This document shows positions 32,469 through 44,305 of a stretch of 64,000 nt of DNA, piece after piece. The notes beneath the pieces are model-generated. The model had not been told where the DNA came from, ran no database searches, and saw only the letters and a list, made by a program, of their open reading frames with translations. Both the position numbers and the translations under genes were made by a program. Source of the stretch: Rehmannia glutinosa (lineage: Eukaryota > Streptophyta > Magnoliopsida > Lamiales > Orobanchaceae); NCBI GenBank assembly GCA_016081115.2, contig CM071930.1, forward strand, positions 10,273,419 to 10,337,418, in the 5' to 3' direction. Position 1 is the stretch's first letter, and each line of letters starts with the position of its first letter.

Positions 32469-33470
32469 CACTACAAGAAAACAATCAAATTCCAACAAAA
32501 TAATTCCAACGAAATAGAAAACTGTTGGAATTTTTAAAATTCCAACGGAAATTCCAATGCTACATTATACCGTTGGAAAATTCCAATGAAAATCCCAACG
32601 GTAAACAAAACCGTTGATATAAAATGTTGGAATTCATGTTGGAATTTAAAATTCCAACGGAAATTCCAACACCACAACTAACCGTTGGAAAATCTCAACA
32701 GTGATTCCAACAGTAATAATAAACTATTGGAAATACTATTGGAATTTTAAAAATTCCAACAGAAATTCCGTCGCTAAAATATACCATTGAAAAATTCCAA
32801 CAAAAATTCCAACGGTAAACCAAATGTTGGAATTAATCGTTGGAATTTCTATTGGAGTTTTTAAAATTCCAACGGAAATTCCAATGGTACAACATGTTGG
32901 AAAATTCCATTGGAAATTCCAATACCATTGGAAAATTTCAATAGGGGTTAAATGCTTTTATAGAATAATCCATATCAATAAAATATATCTTCTCTTATGG
33001 AGTCAATCATACTAAAACTACATGGTTAAATGTGCTTGACTTGGGACAAATTGATGATGGGTGACCTCTTGGGAGTTCTGAGATATTAGATAATGAGATA
33101 AATTGATTGAATATTCCAACGGATATTTACCATTGAACTAAATTCCAATAGTATAATTCCATTGGAATAACCATTGGACTTTTTTCCAAAGATTAAATAT
33201 ATTCCAATGGTATAGCTCTGTTGGAATTAGGGTTGGAAAAAGTGTTGGAGTTCTTTCCAACGGTTATATATTCCAATGGATAAATAATGTTGGAAATTAC
33301 GTTGGAATATTTTTCCATTGGAATTTTCATTGGAATTTTGCCATTCCAACGGCCATTTTACCAACGATGCATTTTATGTTGGAATTTCCGTTGGAATCAT
33401 CGATTCCAACGATACTTAGCCAAATTCCAATAGATTTTTTCCATTGGAATTTCCTTGTTTTCTTGTGGTG
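32469..33470. mobile_element. CACTA-like nonautonomous element with dense TTCCAACGG motifs
   Basis: Starts CACTACAAGAAAACAA and ends with the inverse TTGTTTTCTTGTGGTG (CACCACAAGAAAACAA), the terminal motif of plant CACTA/EnSpm elements. Almost the whole 1-kb interior consists of TTCCAACGG / CCGTTGGAA and close variants in both orientations, like the subterminal TNPA-binding repeats of such elements but covering the entire length. No transposase. Flanks are TGG and GCT, so a 3-bp duplication is not confirmed. Confidence 0.72.
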
Positions 33471-34099
33471 GCTTAAAACTTAAACCAATGTTCAATTCTG
33501 ATGAAAATATTATTAGCGTAATTTGTAAAATTTGCAACTACTGTATTAGATCTTACCGTTTTCAAATTCTAATTGAATTAGATAGGAGCAAAATCACAAA
33601 TTGATTTTTAAAATTTTTAAATACTATTATTTATATTTATTTTTTATACTGTAGCTCAAATCTCTCTGGAGAATCACTTGCATACACTCCTCTAATAGTA
33701 GCTGAAAAGATATATCTCAAAAGATACACTAGAAGGGGTACTTTTGAAATACATAATATACAGAATGAATTATCCAAATAAGTTTAGTTAATATTATTTT
33801 GATACTATGAATTTGAAGCTTCTCTCATGATCACAATTGTTTAGTATCACACAGTCTCACTATATGCCGCAAGATAAGAACATATTTTACTCATTAAAGT
33901 AGAATGTTTTTCTAATATATCTAATTAATTTTATAGAATCAATTATAAATTTCAGTACATCATGAATACGAATCATAAATAATTATAACAATCTATAATC
34001 AAGCTTAACTTTTAAAAACTAAATTAGCTATTAACTACAATGAAATGAAATTGAATAATCCAAGAGTTGATAAATAATTTTCTGTGGCAGGAATCCTGA
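33471..34099. other. AT-rich intergenic DNA
   Basis: No gene seen. Confidence 0.5.
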
Positions 34100-34530
34100 A
34101 ATTAAAATAAGGAAAAAATGATGTTAATGGTTTACATGGAAAAAGTTTCTCCAGAAACATGTAAATAAATATAAAATCTGAAGGAGCAGCATAGTTATTT
34201 ATGAAAAATATGGTTTTTAAACAGTTATTGAAATTTAGTATATTTTTCTTTTTATCTCGTAAGTCCAAATATTGTGAAACTGCTCTCCTGTTTTTCTCTT
34301 CCTGCCATCTATTAGAATTGATTGGTGATTTACAATTATTGTTATTTCTTTGTATTGTTAAGAATAATTTAGTCTTTTGCATTCCTTATAACCGTACCCT
34401 AAGTGTATTTAGCTTCCCTCCTCCCCATTTTGCTAGTTGTAGTTTTTCTTTGCTTATTGTTGTTTTATTCTCTCAAGTGTAAGAACATTTATACTCTCTA
34501 TTGCAATGTATAAATTCCACTAATCTTTCA
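34100..34530 (+). repeat. Probable 5' LTR remnant of a plus-strand copia element
   Basis: The stretch before the primer-binding site has the look of an LTR end (TTCTCTCAAGTGTAAGAACA..CACTAATCTTTCA). The left edge is not defined and no partner LTR is found, so the limits are approximate. Confidence 0.4.
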
Positions 34531-34545
34531 TTTCATCAGAGCCAA
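34531..34545 (+). other. Degenerate copia primer-binding site
   Basis: TTTCATCAGAGCCAA, compared with TGGTATCAGAGCC, just upstream of the copia gag remnant. Confidence 0.5.
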
Positions 34546-34794
34546 CTACAAATCCATACACATTGTTCCCAGCAAAATCGAAGCATTTCGGAGTAGATCG
34601 ACACAGTTCGCTCAGTAGATCAGAGCAGATCAAAACATATCGTTCAATATAATAGCACTAGTTGATAGATTCATAGGTTTCGATATTTTGGATTACCTTC
34701 CTTACTACTATTTTTTGTCAATTTTTCGGGTCTAAATATGTTTGGTTTGCTTGGGTTTGACATTTTTGTTAGGTTTTGGTTGTGCTTGTTGTGG

Positions 34795-35582
34795 CTTATG
34801 AGAAGGATGATTCGTTGCAATCTATTGGTGTTTGATTGGATGAGAAAAATTATTCGTATTGGAGTTATGTGATAAGATATTTTTTGAGGAAAAAATGAAT
34901 GTCAAACATCGTGAATGAGACTCAATCTAAACCTAAAAGTGCGAATAATGACAAATATATTGAACAACTTGAGGTTTGGGAGGTTAATAATTCTAAAATT
35001 ATTACATGGATTAACAATTCTATTTAGAGTTGGATTGGTATGCAATTGGAAAAATATGACATGAAACGAGAAGTTTGGGAGCATTTAGAACGATTGTGCA
35101 CTCAGTCAAATTTTGCTAAACAATATCATCTAGAAATGGACATTCGAACTCTTCAACAGAAAGACATGAGTATTTAGGAATCCTATTTGGCAATAACAAA
35201 ATCTTTGGGACCAATTAGCTCTGACAAAATTAGCAGAGCTTGATGCATTTGCTCCTTATATTTCCCGACGTAATGAACAACGGTTGGTTCAGTTTCTTAC
35301 GGCACTTCGTGATGATTTCGAGTCTTTGTGGGGAAATATTTTGCATCGTAGTCCTCTTCCAAATGTTGATTAGTGGTTAATGAATTAATTGCTGATGAAA
35401 CACGCCACAAGTCTATATATGTAAAAGGGATATTTCCAACAACCAGTCCATTTGTCTTGGTTGTTCCAAATCGTCCACCGCCAGGTATCCGAATAAGCCA
35501 AATCCCAAAGTCGTTACTCCTGATAAATGTAGCTTTTGTAGAACTCCAAGACATTGTAAGGCTCAATGCTCGAAGTTGATAG
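34795..35582 (+). pseudogene. Copia gag remnant (plus-strand element B)
   Basis: Broken frames read LDEKNYSYWSYVIRYFLR (copia gag start), WINNSI, REVWEHLERLCTQSNFAKQY, MDIRTLQQKDMSI, then FLTALRDDFESLWGNILHRSPLP. About 35523-35577 encode a Cys/His cluster CSFCRTPRHCKAQC. Stops occur every 50-100 codons. It belongs with the protease/integrase at 35838-37021. Confidence 0.78.
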
Positions 35583-35837
35583 GTCGAATAGCCCTGCATG
35601 CTCCTCCATATCCTGATCAGTTTTCTCAACATGGTCCTACACCACCTCCACTGCATAATACTGTCACAGTAGTACCACCATCAGCCTCTTTAAAATCTGG
35701 AGTTATTTTACCATCTACTCATGTTGCAGATTCTCTCTATGAGCAGTTCCAAAAATTCCTTAGCCTTGAACCACATGTTATGTCCAATGCAGGTACGTCA
35801 GCTCGAAGTTCCTCAAGTATATTTTTCTCTATTTAGT

Positions 35838-37021
35838 TATTAGACTCAGGAGCTTCTCATCATATGACATCCAATGTAGAATCTTTTGTTTCTATTTCTC
35901 CCTCAAACTCGTGTCTACAGATTTGTTGATGGCACACTTATGCCTTTAGCATGTGTTGATTTTATAGTGTCTCCACATGTCTCTACCTAGTTTTTATCAT
36001 ATTACTTAGCTACTTTAAATCTTGTTTCAGTTGGTAAATTATGCATTTTGGTTATTCTGTGACTTTCTATTCGATTCATGTCTTGTGCAGGATCCACACA
36101 CCCGCAGACTACAGAGATTGGAATAAAATCAGTAGGAGTGGAGAGTTGTATATTTTGGATGAACTTCGTGTACAGATGTCGCAGCCTCTACTGTTGATTT
36201 GTCTTCTTTCAATTTGGGTCCATCTTCATCTGACTTTTATTTATGGCATTCTCATTTATGTTATGTATCATTTTCTCATTCGGAGTAATTAGCCTCCACT
36301 GGATTGTTAGGGAATTTGAAAAGTCATGATATTTCTGGTTGTAGTGGTTGTAAACTTGCTAAGTTCTCTGCATTGAAAGCATGTCCATTTCTATTGTACC
36401 ATTCGATTTGATTCATTAGATGTTTGGGGACCTTCTCCCATTGCCACAAAAGGAGGGTAACGATACTATGTTTTTTTTTATTGATGATCACACACATTAT
36501 TGTTGGGTTTATCTGATGAAACGTCGTTCTGATTTATTGGGCATTTACACCTGTTTTCGAGCTTTTGCAAAACACAACATTTTGCGGTTATAAAGTGTTT
36601 TAGATGTGATTTGGGTGAGGAGTATACCTTTAATAATTTTCATGAAATGCTTGCTTTAGATGGAACCATATGCCAAACTTCTTGTACTGATACTCCCGAA
36701 CAAAATGGTCTTGCTGAAAGAAAACATAGACATATCTTAAGAACTACCCGTTCTCTTTTATTATATGCCTCTGTCCCTAATGAATTTTCTGGGGAAACTG
36801 TTCTTACGGCTGCTTATTCAATCAATAAGATCCCAAACGCCATACCTCGGGTATGTTACCATTTGAGATATTATTTGGTTACGCTCTTGATTACTCTTTC
36901 TTACGAGTATTTGGACCTACATGTTTTGTTCTTCGTCCTCACATTGAACATAGTAAATTGCCTTCTGCTATGTGTGTTTTCTTAGGCTATGGGGATGATC
37001 AAAAGATGTATCGTTGTTGTG
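35838..37021 (+). pseudogene. Copia protease-integrase remnant (element B, left part)
   Basis: LLDSGASHHMTSNVESF is the protease active site with DSG intact. A GAG-pre-integrase piece (36085-36370) has GCKLAKFSALK. Integrase follows: FFIDDHTHYCWVYLMKRRSD, GTICQTSCTDTPEQNGLAER, KHRHILRTTRSLLLYASVP, then MLPFEILFGYALDYSFLRVF and VFLGYGDDQKMYRC. Several frameshifts and stops. The frame is cut at 37021 by the gypsy insertion and resumes at 44306. Confidence 0.85.
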
Positions 37022-37026
37022 ATCCT

Positions 37027-38490
37027 TGTTCGACCGCTAAACTCCTATAATAAATCTAGCAATCCTCACAAGAGAACGAGATCAATCGTAGGGTAGCAAG
37101 TTGACCACAAGTCGTCTCTCAAGGAAGACTTAGCCGGCAAATAATTATTATGTATCACAATAAACAGAAAATAAATCCTAAACACTCTAACCAAATTTGT
37201 TGGTTTTAAATAAACTAAAAGAAAACAAAAAAGACAAATTAAAACTCAGCAGGATTAAATTTGGAGAAAAAGATATGGAAGAAAGTTTAGGATTATGGAT
37301 TCATCTCATCAAACTTGCAAGCAGAATACCAATTAATTGATCATGCGGTTAACAAATATAACAAACATGTAAAAACTAGGCCTAGATTTGATAACTTTCG
37401 TATTCACAGATTAGGGCTATCCCAATATAATTTGCTATTTTCATTAAGCCTTAGGTTAGATAATATATTTCTGATTCATATCTAACCCCCTGAATAAATT
37501 TAGTCCAGGAATAATATCTTCTCTCGATCTCAATTATTCCCCCAAAACAATCAAAAGTTGATCAGACAATCAATTATCAAATAAAGCAACTTATTCAGGA
37601 AAGCAAATCAATTAATCAATATTCATGCTTGTTTGCTTGAATCAAATCATCATAATCCTAGAACAAGAAAATTAGTTCATGCTTGGGGATGGGATCATAA
37701 TCTCAATTGAAGGAAAGAATATAATCACAAACATAATCATTCAATAATAATAATCACCCAACAATTGAAATTAGACAAAAGAGATGAAGAAATCTTACTC
37801 TTTGATTAAGAAGCAAAATAACTTCAAGGGGAAGAACCCAAACAATCCCAATGTTGAATGGAAGAGAAAAATACCAAAAACTAAAGTTTAGAAGTGCTAA
37901 GAATGAAGGTGTATGAAATTATGGATCCCCCAAGTGCTATTTATAAGCCTAAAACCCTATACAAGGTGGAAGATTAAAAAAGAACAAGGAAAAACGAATA
38001 AAAAATCTGGAAACTTCTATCGGTGCGCGTCCGCGCACAAGTGCGCGTCCGGGCATTGCTGGCTGGTGCGCGCCTGCGTACAAGTGCGCGTGCCTTGTGC
38101 GCGACCTTCCTTGCGTGCGCCTGTTGTGCGCCGCGGCCTTCCTTGTGCGCACTTGCGCGCTAGTGCGCTCCCGCCTTCAGTTATGATGTGCGCGTCCGCG
38201 CATACTTGCGCGACGCGCTCAATTACATCAATCTTGACGTTGCGCGCCGTGATCTCTTGCGCGCGCGCACAACGTCTTATGCCTTGACCGTCTTTCGCCC
38301 GTAGTGCCCGTTTTTGACCGTTTTAACCCATTTTCAAGGTTTCTTCTTACGAAAACCTACGAAACAAACAAAAATACCCTACGTAACATATGATAATATA
38401 AAATGGGACGAAAAGACACAAAAATATGCACAATCACTCACACGAAAAATAGAAATCACACAAAATTCACACACAAAAACATATAAAACA
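37027..38490 (-). repeat. 3' LTR of the gag/protease gypsy element
   Basis: Left copy: TGTTCGACCGCTAAAC to ACATATAAAACA. A minus-strand TATA (GGCTTATAAATAGC) lies near 37938-37951. Upstream of it, at 38018-38275, is a hypervariable block of GCGCG-rich hairpin repeats. Confidence 0.9.
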
Positions 38491-38503
38491 ACTCCCCCAC
38501 ACT
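38491..38503 (-). other. Polypurine tract of the gypsy element
   Basis: Minus strand TAAGTGTGGGGGAGT abuts the LTR start TGTTTTATATG, giving the minus orientation of the element. Confidence 0.8.
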
Positions 38504-39625
38504 TAGCCTTTTGCTTGTCTTCAAGCAAATAATAATGTCAATAAACGTAACAAGAAATATTATGTCCAATTTGAGAATCAATTAATCCATAACACTATGT
38601 TCCATCTACCTCGGATTATTCCTCATCGATCCCCAACCTTCGCAATAAACTCACTCGGCTAAAGTTAAATATCAATCAAAGTGTTTGGCCTTCCTTACTA
38701 AATTTCAAATTTGTGTCAAAATTTGCAACCCTTTTTATTCACACAACAAATCACGCAGTTACTAGCCCTTTTTTTTCTTTTTTCTTTTTTTTTGCTAGAA
38801 CTCCCAAGATATTCTTCCACTAGGTATAAACTTCGGATGTTTTCCAAAGGCACCTAGGGTGGTTTCCCATACTCATGTTTGAGCCGCCGTTTTACGTAAA
38901 AAGTCAAACATGGGCTCATGAATGCTCCTAGTTACTAAGCGGCTCAACCAAATGAGTATAATCTCAATTGTTCCATTTTTTTTTGGATAGCTATATAACA
39001 CATCTTTTTTTTTTTTTTTTTGTCATAAGGCTAGCAATTTTGTGTACACACAAATCAAAATAGGGTTTTAACTTAATTCACATCAATGAAATCTCGTAAT
39101 TCAAGCCCCACAACTCGGATTATTGTTTAACCATCACCTAATTCGTTCACCACAAAGGCTAATTCACGACTTAGTCAAATCCTACGTATTAAGTTCACAA
39201 AGTCATTTCATATTTGAAACTCAAATTAATACATCTATTTCAAGTTGATTAAACAACACTATTATTAAACTTGGGATAATCATTAGGCAAAGTAAAAACA
39301 TAGCCATATGCAATCATCATATTTTATCAATCACCAATCATCCCCCCACACTTAAATCACACAACGACCTCAATGCGTAAAAGTAAAAGAGAAGAAAAAA
39401 GATATATCCCTGAAAAATGCGAAGATCGATAAATGGCACCATAGTCATATCCGCCTACAAATCTGCAAATGCCATGTGAAGAGGACAAAATAATAATTCT
39501 ACGCATATGCAAATATGAAAACACACACACAATTTTTTTTTTTAATAAAACAATGAAAATATTTGGGTTGCCTCCCAAGAAGCGCTCTTATAACGTCATT
39601 AGCTTGACGGTGTCAATGAAGAGAT
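38504..39625. other. 3' untranslated internal region of the gypsy element
   Basis: Noncoding, with poly-T/A runs (38768-38794, 39005-39021). Pol would be expected upstream of here but is missing. Confidence 0.6.
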
Positions 39626-40102
39626 TCAAGGCGGATCATCGAGCAAAACCCTATTTACCACCTTGTAATTTTTATCTGGTTGTTTTCCGCTTCGAAGCAT
39701 ATTGTGTTCTTGCCATAGGACATCTTTCACGGCAGAATTGATCGAGTCAACAATCATATAATCATTCAAAACACATGCAGGATTACGAGCTATATCAAAA
39801 ATTGAAAATGTTACAGATTCGCCCAAGACATTCATACTGACTTTTCTATTTTTGACATCGATCAAAGTATTAGTGGTTGCCATGAATGGTCTACCCAACA
39901 ATATAGTATGATCTTTAAGATTACCTTTATCCTTTTCCATATCCAAAACAACAAAATCAGTGAGAATTTTAAGACCACCTATTTGGACTAAAATATTTTC
40001 AACAATGCCTGTAGGATACCTAATGGACCTATCAGCAAGTTGCAAACGTAATCCCAAAACTTCAATTCCTAAATCTAATTGTTTAAATGTAGAGTAAGGC
40101 AT
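39626..40102 (-). pseudogene. Gypsy retropepsin-like protease
   Basis: 159-codon frame MPYSTFKQLDLGIEVLGLRL ... LADRSIRYPTGIVENILVQI ... DFVVLDMEKDKGN, ILLGRPFMATTNTLIDVKN: the post-active-site half of the gag-pol protease in Athila-like elements. The catalytic DLGA lies in the preceding frame (end of 40111-40593), offset by a single-base shift near 40105. The ORF ends at DDPP, with no RT after it. Confidence 0.8.
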
Positions 40103-40110
40103 AAGGTTAA

Positions 40111-40711
40111 TTAGGCACCAAGATCAAGCATACCTGCGACTTCCTTACCATTCCCAAAAGAAATATTGATAGTGAAACTACCTGGATCTTGTTTTAGGCA
40201 TGGTCTTAGGGGCAGAAGAGAAAGTTCATGGGAAGGCGATCCCGTGCTTGCCTCCCTATTTATGTCTTCTTCACCTGCATCAACTTCCTTTTCTATGTTC
40301 GCGATACCTGCAGGGTTAGATGAGACAATAGAAAGAGGAATCTCACTTTCATGATCAGAAATCTCACCAAATTCAAGAACGGTGATGGATTGAGCTTGTG
40401 CTGGTTGGCTAGGATGTGTGTCCTCCTTGAATATAGGTCGAGCAATCTCACCAACTTGAGTCATCAATTGACCAATGTGAGTCGTCAAATGACCAACTTG
40501 AGTCTCAACACGCTTAAAAGAAGCTTCCATAGATTCAAACCATCTATTGTTACCTTCTCGTGTTTGCTGACTGGCTTGAATAAAAGAATTCAAGCTTTCT
40601 TCAATAGATGGGGCCGTTGGCTAGCCTTGTGGTTGCGGTGGTCTCGGATAGATATGAGAAGGATTTTGTGAATTGCCCCAACTAAAGTTGGGATGGTTTC
40701 GTCAACCTGAA
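40111..40711 (-). pseudogene. Gag C-terminal region and protease active site of the gypsy element
   Basis: NSFIQASQQTREGNNRWFES, KRVETQVGHLTTHIGQLMTQVGEIARP (coiled coil), then FTINISFGNGKEVAGMLDLG with the catalytic Asp. A stop follows from a frameshift. It continues the gag at 41713-42711 after the internal LTR insertion; the sequence before 40593 has stops. Confidence 0.75.
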
Positions 40712-40783
40712 TTGTTCGTATGAGAGATAGCATTACAAACGTTGACCGAACCCAAGCAATCCCCGACAACGGTGCCAAAATTT

Positions 40784-41654
40784 TGTTCGACCGCTAAACA
40801 TATATAATAAATCTAGCAATCCTCGCAAGAGAACGAGATCAATCGTAGGGTAGCAAGTTGACCACAAGTCATCTCTCAAGGAAGACTTGGCCGGCAAATA
40901 ATTATTATGTATCACAATAAACAGAAAATAAATCCTAAACACTCTAACCAGATTTGTTGGTTTTAAATAAACTAAAAGAAAACAAAAAAAGACGAATTAA
41001 AACTAAGCAGGATTAAATTTGGAGAAAAAGATATGGAAGAAAGTCTAGGATTATGGATTTATCTCATCAAACTTGCAAGTAGAATATCAATTAATTGATC
41101 ATGCGGTTAACAAATATAACAAACATGTAAAAACTAGGCCTAGGTCTGATAACTTTCGTATTCACAGATTAGAGCTATCCCAACATAATTTGCTATTTTC
41201 ATTAAGCCTTAGGTTAGATAATATATTTCTGATTCATATCTAACCCCCTGAATAAATTTAGTCCAGGAATAATATCTTCTCTCGATCTCAATTATTCCCC
41301 CAAAACAATCAAAAGTTGATCAGACAATTAATTATCAAATAAAGCAATTTATTCAGGAAAGCAGATCAATTAATCAATACTCATGCTTGTTTGTTTGAAT
41401 CAAATAATCCTAATCCTAGAACAAGGAAATTAGTTCATGCTTGGGGATGGGATCATAATCTCAATTGAAGAAAAGAAAACAATCATAAACATGATCATGC
41501 AATAATAATAATCTCCCAACAATTAAAATCAGACAAAAGAGATGAAGAAATCATACTCTTTGATTAAGAAGCAAAAATAACTTCAAGGGGAAGAACCCAA
41601 GCAATCCCAATGTTGAAAACAAGAGAAAAATACCAAAAAACTAAAGTATAGAAG
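40784..41654 (-). repeat. Internal partial LTR (R-U5) inside gypsy gag
   Basis: Aligns with the U5 and R part of both LTRs from TGTTCGACCGCTAAAC, but stops at CTAAAGTATAGAAG, near the predicted transcription start. The U3 and TATA box are missing. PBS-like sequences lie on both sides (40757-40783 and 41671-41690). The gag sequence TTGTTCGT.TGAGAGATAGC through ACGTTG occurs on each side (40712-40744 and 41692-41724). Confidence 0.85.
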
Positions 41655-41712
41655 CAACTTATAATAAATCCCCGGCAACGACGCCAAAATTTTGTTCGTC
41701 TGAGAGATAGCA

Positions 41713-42711
41713 TTACAAACGTTGGCCCCATGACCAACTTCGCCACAAATCCCGCAAGATTCGGCAGAAGGGGGAACATGTGGATGTCCCCTTGTAGCCA
41801 ACTTGCTTAGTCAACTCAGCCAATTGTTTTGTCACATCATAGCTAGGAGCTACTTCATTAACGACAACCCGTTTACCTCTGGCACTTTTTTGTTGTGAGT
41901 TATCGCTCATCATCTCTAAAATATCATAGATTTCTTGGGCCGTATGTACACCCATGTTACCCCCAGCGGCATTGTCAACCATATATTGATAATTATGAGA
42001 TAATCCATCATAGAAAAATTGGTTTAAGAATTCCAATGGGAAGTGATGATGTGGGCATTTAATCTGTAAATCCTTAAAGCGATCCCAGGCCTCATGAAAA
42101 GGCTCACCTTCTATTTGACTAAAAGTAGCTATCTTACCTCGCAGATCTGAAGTTTTCTGATGAGAGTAGTACCTGCCCATGAACTTATTGTACACCGCCT
42201 CCCAATCAGTAATAGAGTTAGGAGGTATAGACATAAGCCAAGTTTTTGCCCGGTCCTTCAGATTGTAAGGAAAACAACGCATCCTAAGTTGATCTTCATC
42301 CAAACCTTGTTGAGGAAAAGTTTGAATGACTGAATAGAATTCCCGAATGAAGTTAAGAGGATCTTCATTGGGCATCCCATAGAATGACGTCAGCTGATTA
42401 AAGTGTATTGTTTTGAGCTCGTAGTTCCGTGCTGCTTGTCCCAATGTGATGCAAGAGGTCGCAGTCCCAATGAAAGGGCGTGCAAACTCACGCATTGAAG
42501 GCTGGCGTGCCTCCACGTTGTTTCCGTTTTGATTATCACCCATCTCTGATTCGTCTGTTTGTTCTTCTTTCGTAATGTGATCAAGAGAATCCTCGTTTCT
42601 ATCTGTAGAATCATCCCCTTCTTTCCTTGTTCGTCTCGCAGCTCGATGGATATCGTCCATGAAAGGCACAAGGTCCCGATTGAGATTTCTACGTCCTTCC
42701 ATAAACAACAC
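41713..42711 (-). pseudogene. Gypsy gag with Retrotrans_gag domain and zinc knuckle
   Basis: The frame starts MLFMEGRRNLNRDLVPFMDD; about residues 130-230 form the Retrotrans_gag domain: FNQLTSFYGMPNEDPLNFIR, FPYNLKDRAKTWLMSIPPNS, KFMGRYYSHQKTSDLRGKIA, GEPFHEAWDRFKDLQIKCPH. After TKQ a frameshift leads to the zinc knuckle CGICGEVGHGANVC (41715-41756), whose last codons are duplicated at the internal LTR insertion. Otherwise the 300-residue N-terminal part is open. Confidence 0.88.
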
Positions 42712-42851
42712 CAGAAAAACAGATCAAACGCACCAGTGGAATAAAGTAAAAACCGAAAAGAAACAAAAAGAGTAAATTAAAAATAAACAAAAAGAATCCT
42801 AATCTAGAAACACGGAAAATAGACACAATAATTATTACGCCTAAAGCCTTC

Positions 42852-42873
42852 CCCGGCAACGGCGCCAAAATTT
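42852..42873 (-). other. Primer-binding site of the gypsy element
   Basis: Minus strand: AAAATTTTGGCGCCGTTGCC followed by GGGG, directly after the LTR end; the usual Athila-type PBS region. Confidence 0.8.
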
Positions 42874-44300
42874 TGTTCGACCGCTAAACACCTATAATAA
42901 ATCTAGCAATCCTCGCAAGAGAACGAGATCAATCGTAGGGTAGCAAGTTGACCACAAGTCGTCTCTCAAGGAAGACTTAGCCGGCAAATAATTATTATGT
43001 ATCACAATAAACAGAAAATAAATCCTAAACACTCTAACCAGATTTGTTGGTTTTAAATAAACTAAAAGAAAACAAAAAAAGACGAATTAATTCTAAGCAA
43101 GATTAAATTTGGAGAAAAAGATATGGAAGAAAGTCTAGGATTATGGATTCATCTCATCAAACTTGCAAGCAGAATGCCAATTAATTGATCATGCGGTTAA
43201 CAAATATAACAAACATGTAAAAATTAGGCCTAGGTCTGATAACTTTCGTATTCACAGATTAGGGCTATCCCAACATAATTTGCTATTTTCATTAAGCCTT
43301 AGGTTAGATAATATATTTCTGATTCATATCTAACCCCCTGAATAAATTTAGTCCAGGAATAATATCTTCTCTCGATCTCAATTATTCCCCCAAAATAATC
43401 AAAAGTTGATCAGACAATAAATTATCAAATAAAGCAACTTATTCAGGAAAGCAAATCAATTAATCAATATTCATGCTTGTTTGCTTGAATCAAATCATCC
43501 TAATCCTAGAACAAGGAAATTAGTTCATGCTTGGGGATGGGATCATAATCTCAATTGAAGGAAAGAATATAATCATAAACATAATCATTCAATAATAATA
43601 ATAATCACCCAACAATTGAAATTAGACAAAAGAGATGAAGAAATCTTACTCTTTGATTAAGAAGCAAAATAACTTCAAGGGAAGAACCCAAGCAATCCCA
43701 ATGTTGAATGGAAGAGAAAAATACCAAAACTAAAGTTTAGAAGTGCTAAGAATGAAGGTGTACGAAATTATGGATCCCGCAAGTGCTATTTATAAGCCTA
43801 AAACCCTATACAAGGTGGAAGAATCCAAAAAGAACAAGGAAAAACGAATAAAAAATCTGAAACTTACGCCGGTGCGCGTCCTGGCAAGTCTTCTTTGCCT
43901 TGGCGCGCTGCGCGCACAAGCGCGCGTGCGCGCGCGCAACGCTGCCTTGTCTGTGCGCGCTTGCGCGCTTAGTGCGTGCCCGCCTTGATTATCTTTGTCG
44001 GCGTCACGCATACTTGCGCGACGCGCTCAATTACGTCAATCTTGACGTTGCACGGCGTGCTCTCTTGCGCGCGCGCGCACAACGGCGTATGCCTTGACCG
44101 TCTTTCGCCTGTAGTGCCCGTTTTTGACCGTTTTAGCTCGTTTTCAAGGTTTCTTCTTACGAAAACCTACGAAACAAACAAAAATACCCTACGTAACATA
44201 TGATAATATAAAATGGGACGAAAAGACTCAAAAATATGCACAATAACTCACACGAAAAATAGAAATCACACAAAATTCACACACAAAAACATATAAAACA
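42874..44300 (-). repeat. 5' LTR of the gag/protease gypsy element
   Basis: Right copy, matching 37027-38490 throughout except in the GCGC hairpin block (43870-44090), which differs strongly in length and order. Confidence 0.9.
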
Positions 44301-44305
44301 ATCCT

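Larger units (their letters stand above)
37027..44300 (-). mobile_element. Nonautonomous Ty3/gypsy (Athila-like) element, gag and protease only, TSD ATCCT
   Basis: LTRs 37027-38490 and 42874-44300; exact ATCCT flanks at 37022-37026 and 44301-44305. PBS on the minus strand is TTTTGGCGCCGTTGCCGGGG (42853-42872), and the polypurine tract is at 38491-38503. It contains gag (41713-42711 and 40111-40593) and protease (39626-40102), but RT, RNase H and integrase are absent. A GCGCTTCTTGGGAGGCAACC motif at 39568-39587 (minus), usually found after integrase in such elements, follows the protease directly. A third partial LTR lies inside gag (40784-41654). The element splits copia remnant B. Confidence 0.92.

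Noticed and set aside
32466..33473. Confirmed 3-bp target duplication for the CACTA-like element
   Set aside because: Flanks are TGG and GCT. A match only appears if the right end is moved inside the TIR, so I do not claim it.
37913..38287. ORF with RAS/Cys-rich text in the gypsy LTR (also 43743-44097)
   Set aside because: Translation of the GCGC hairpin block upstream of the LTR promoter; it differs wholly between the two LTRs.
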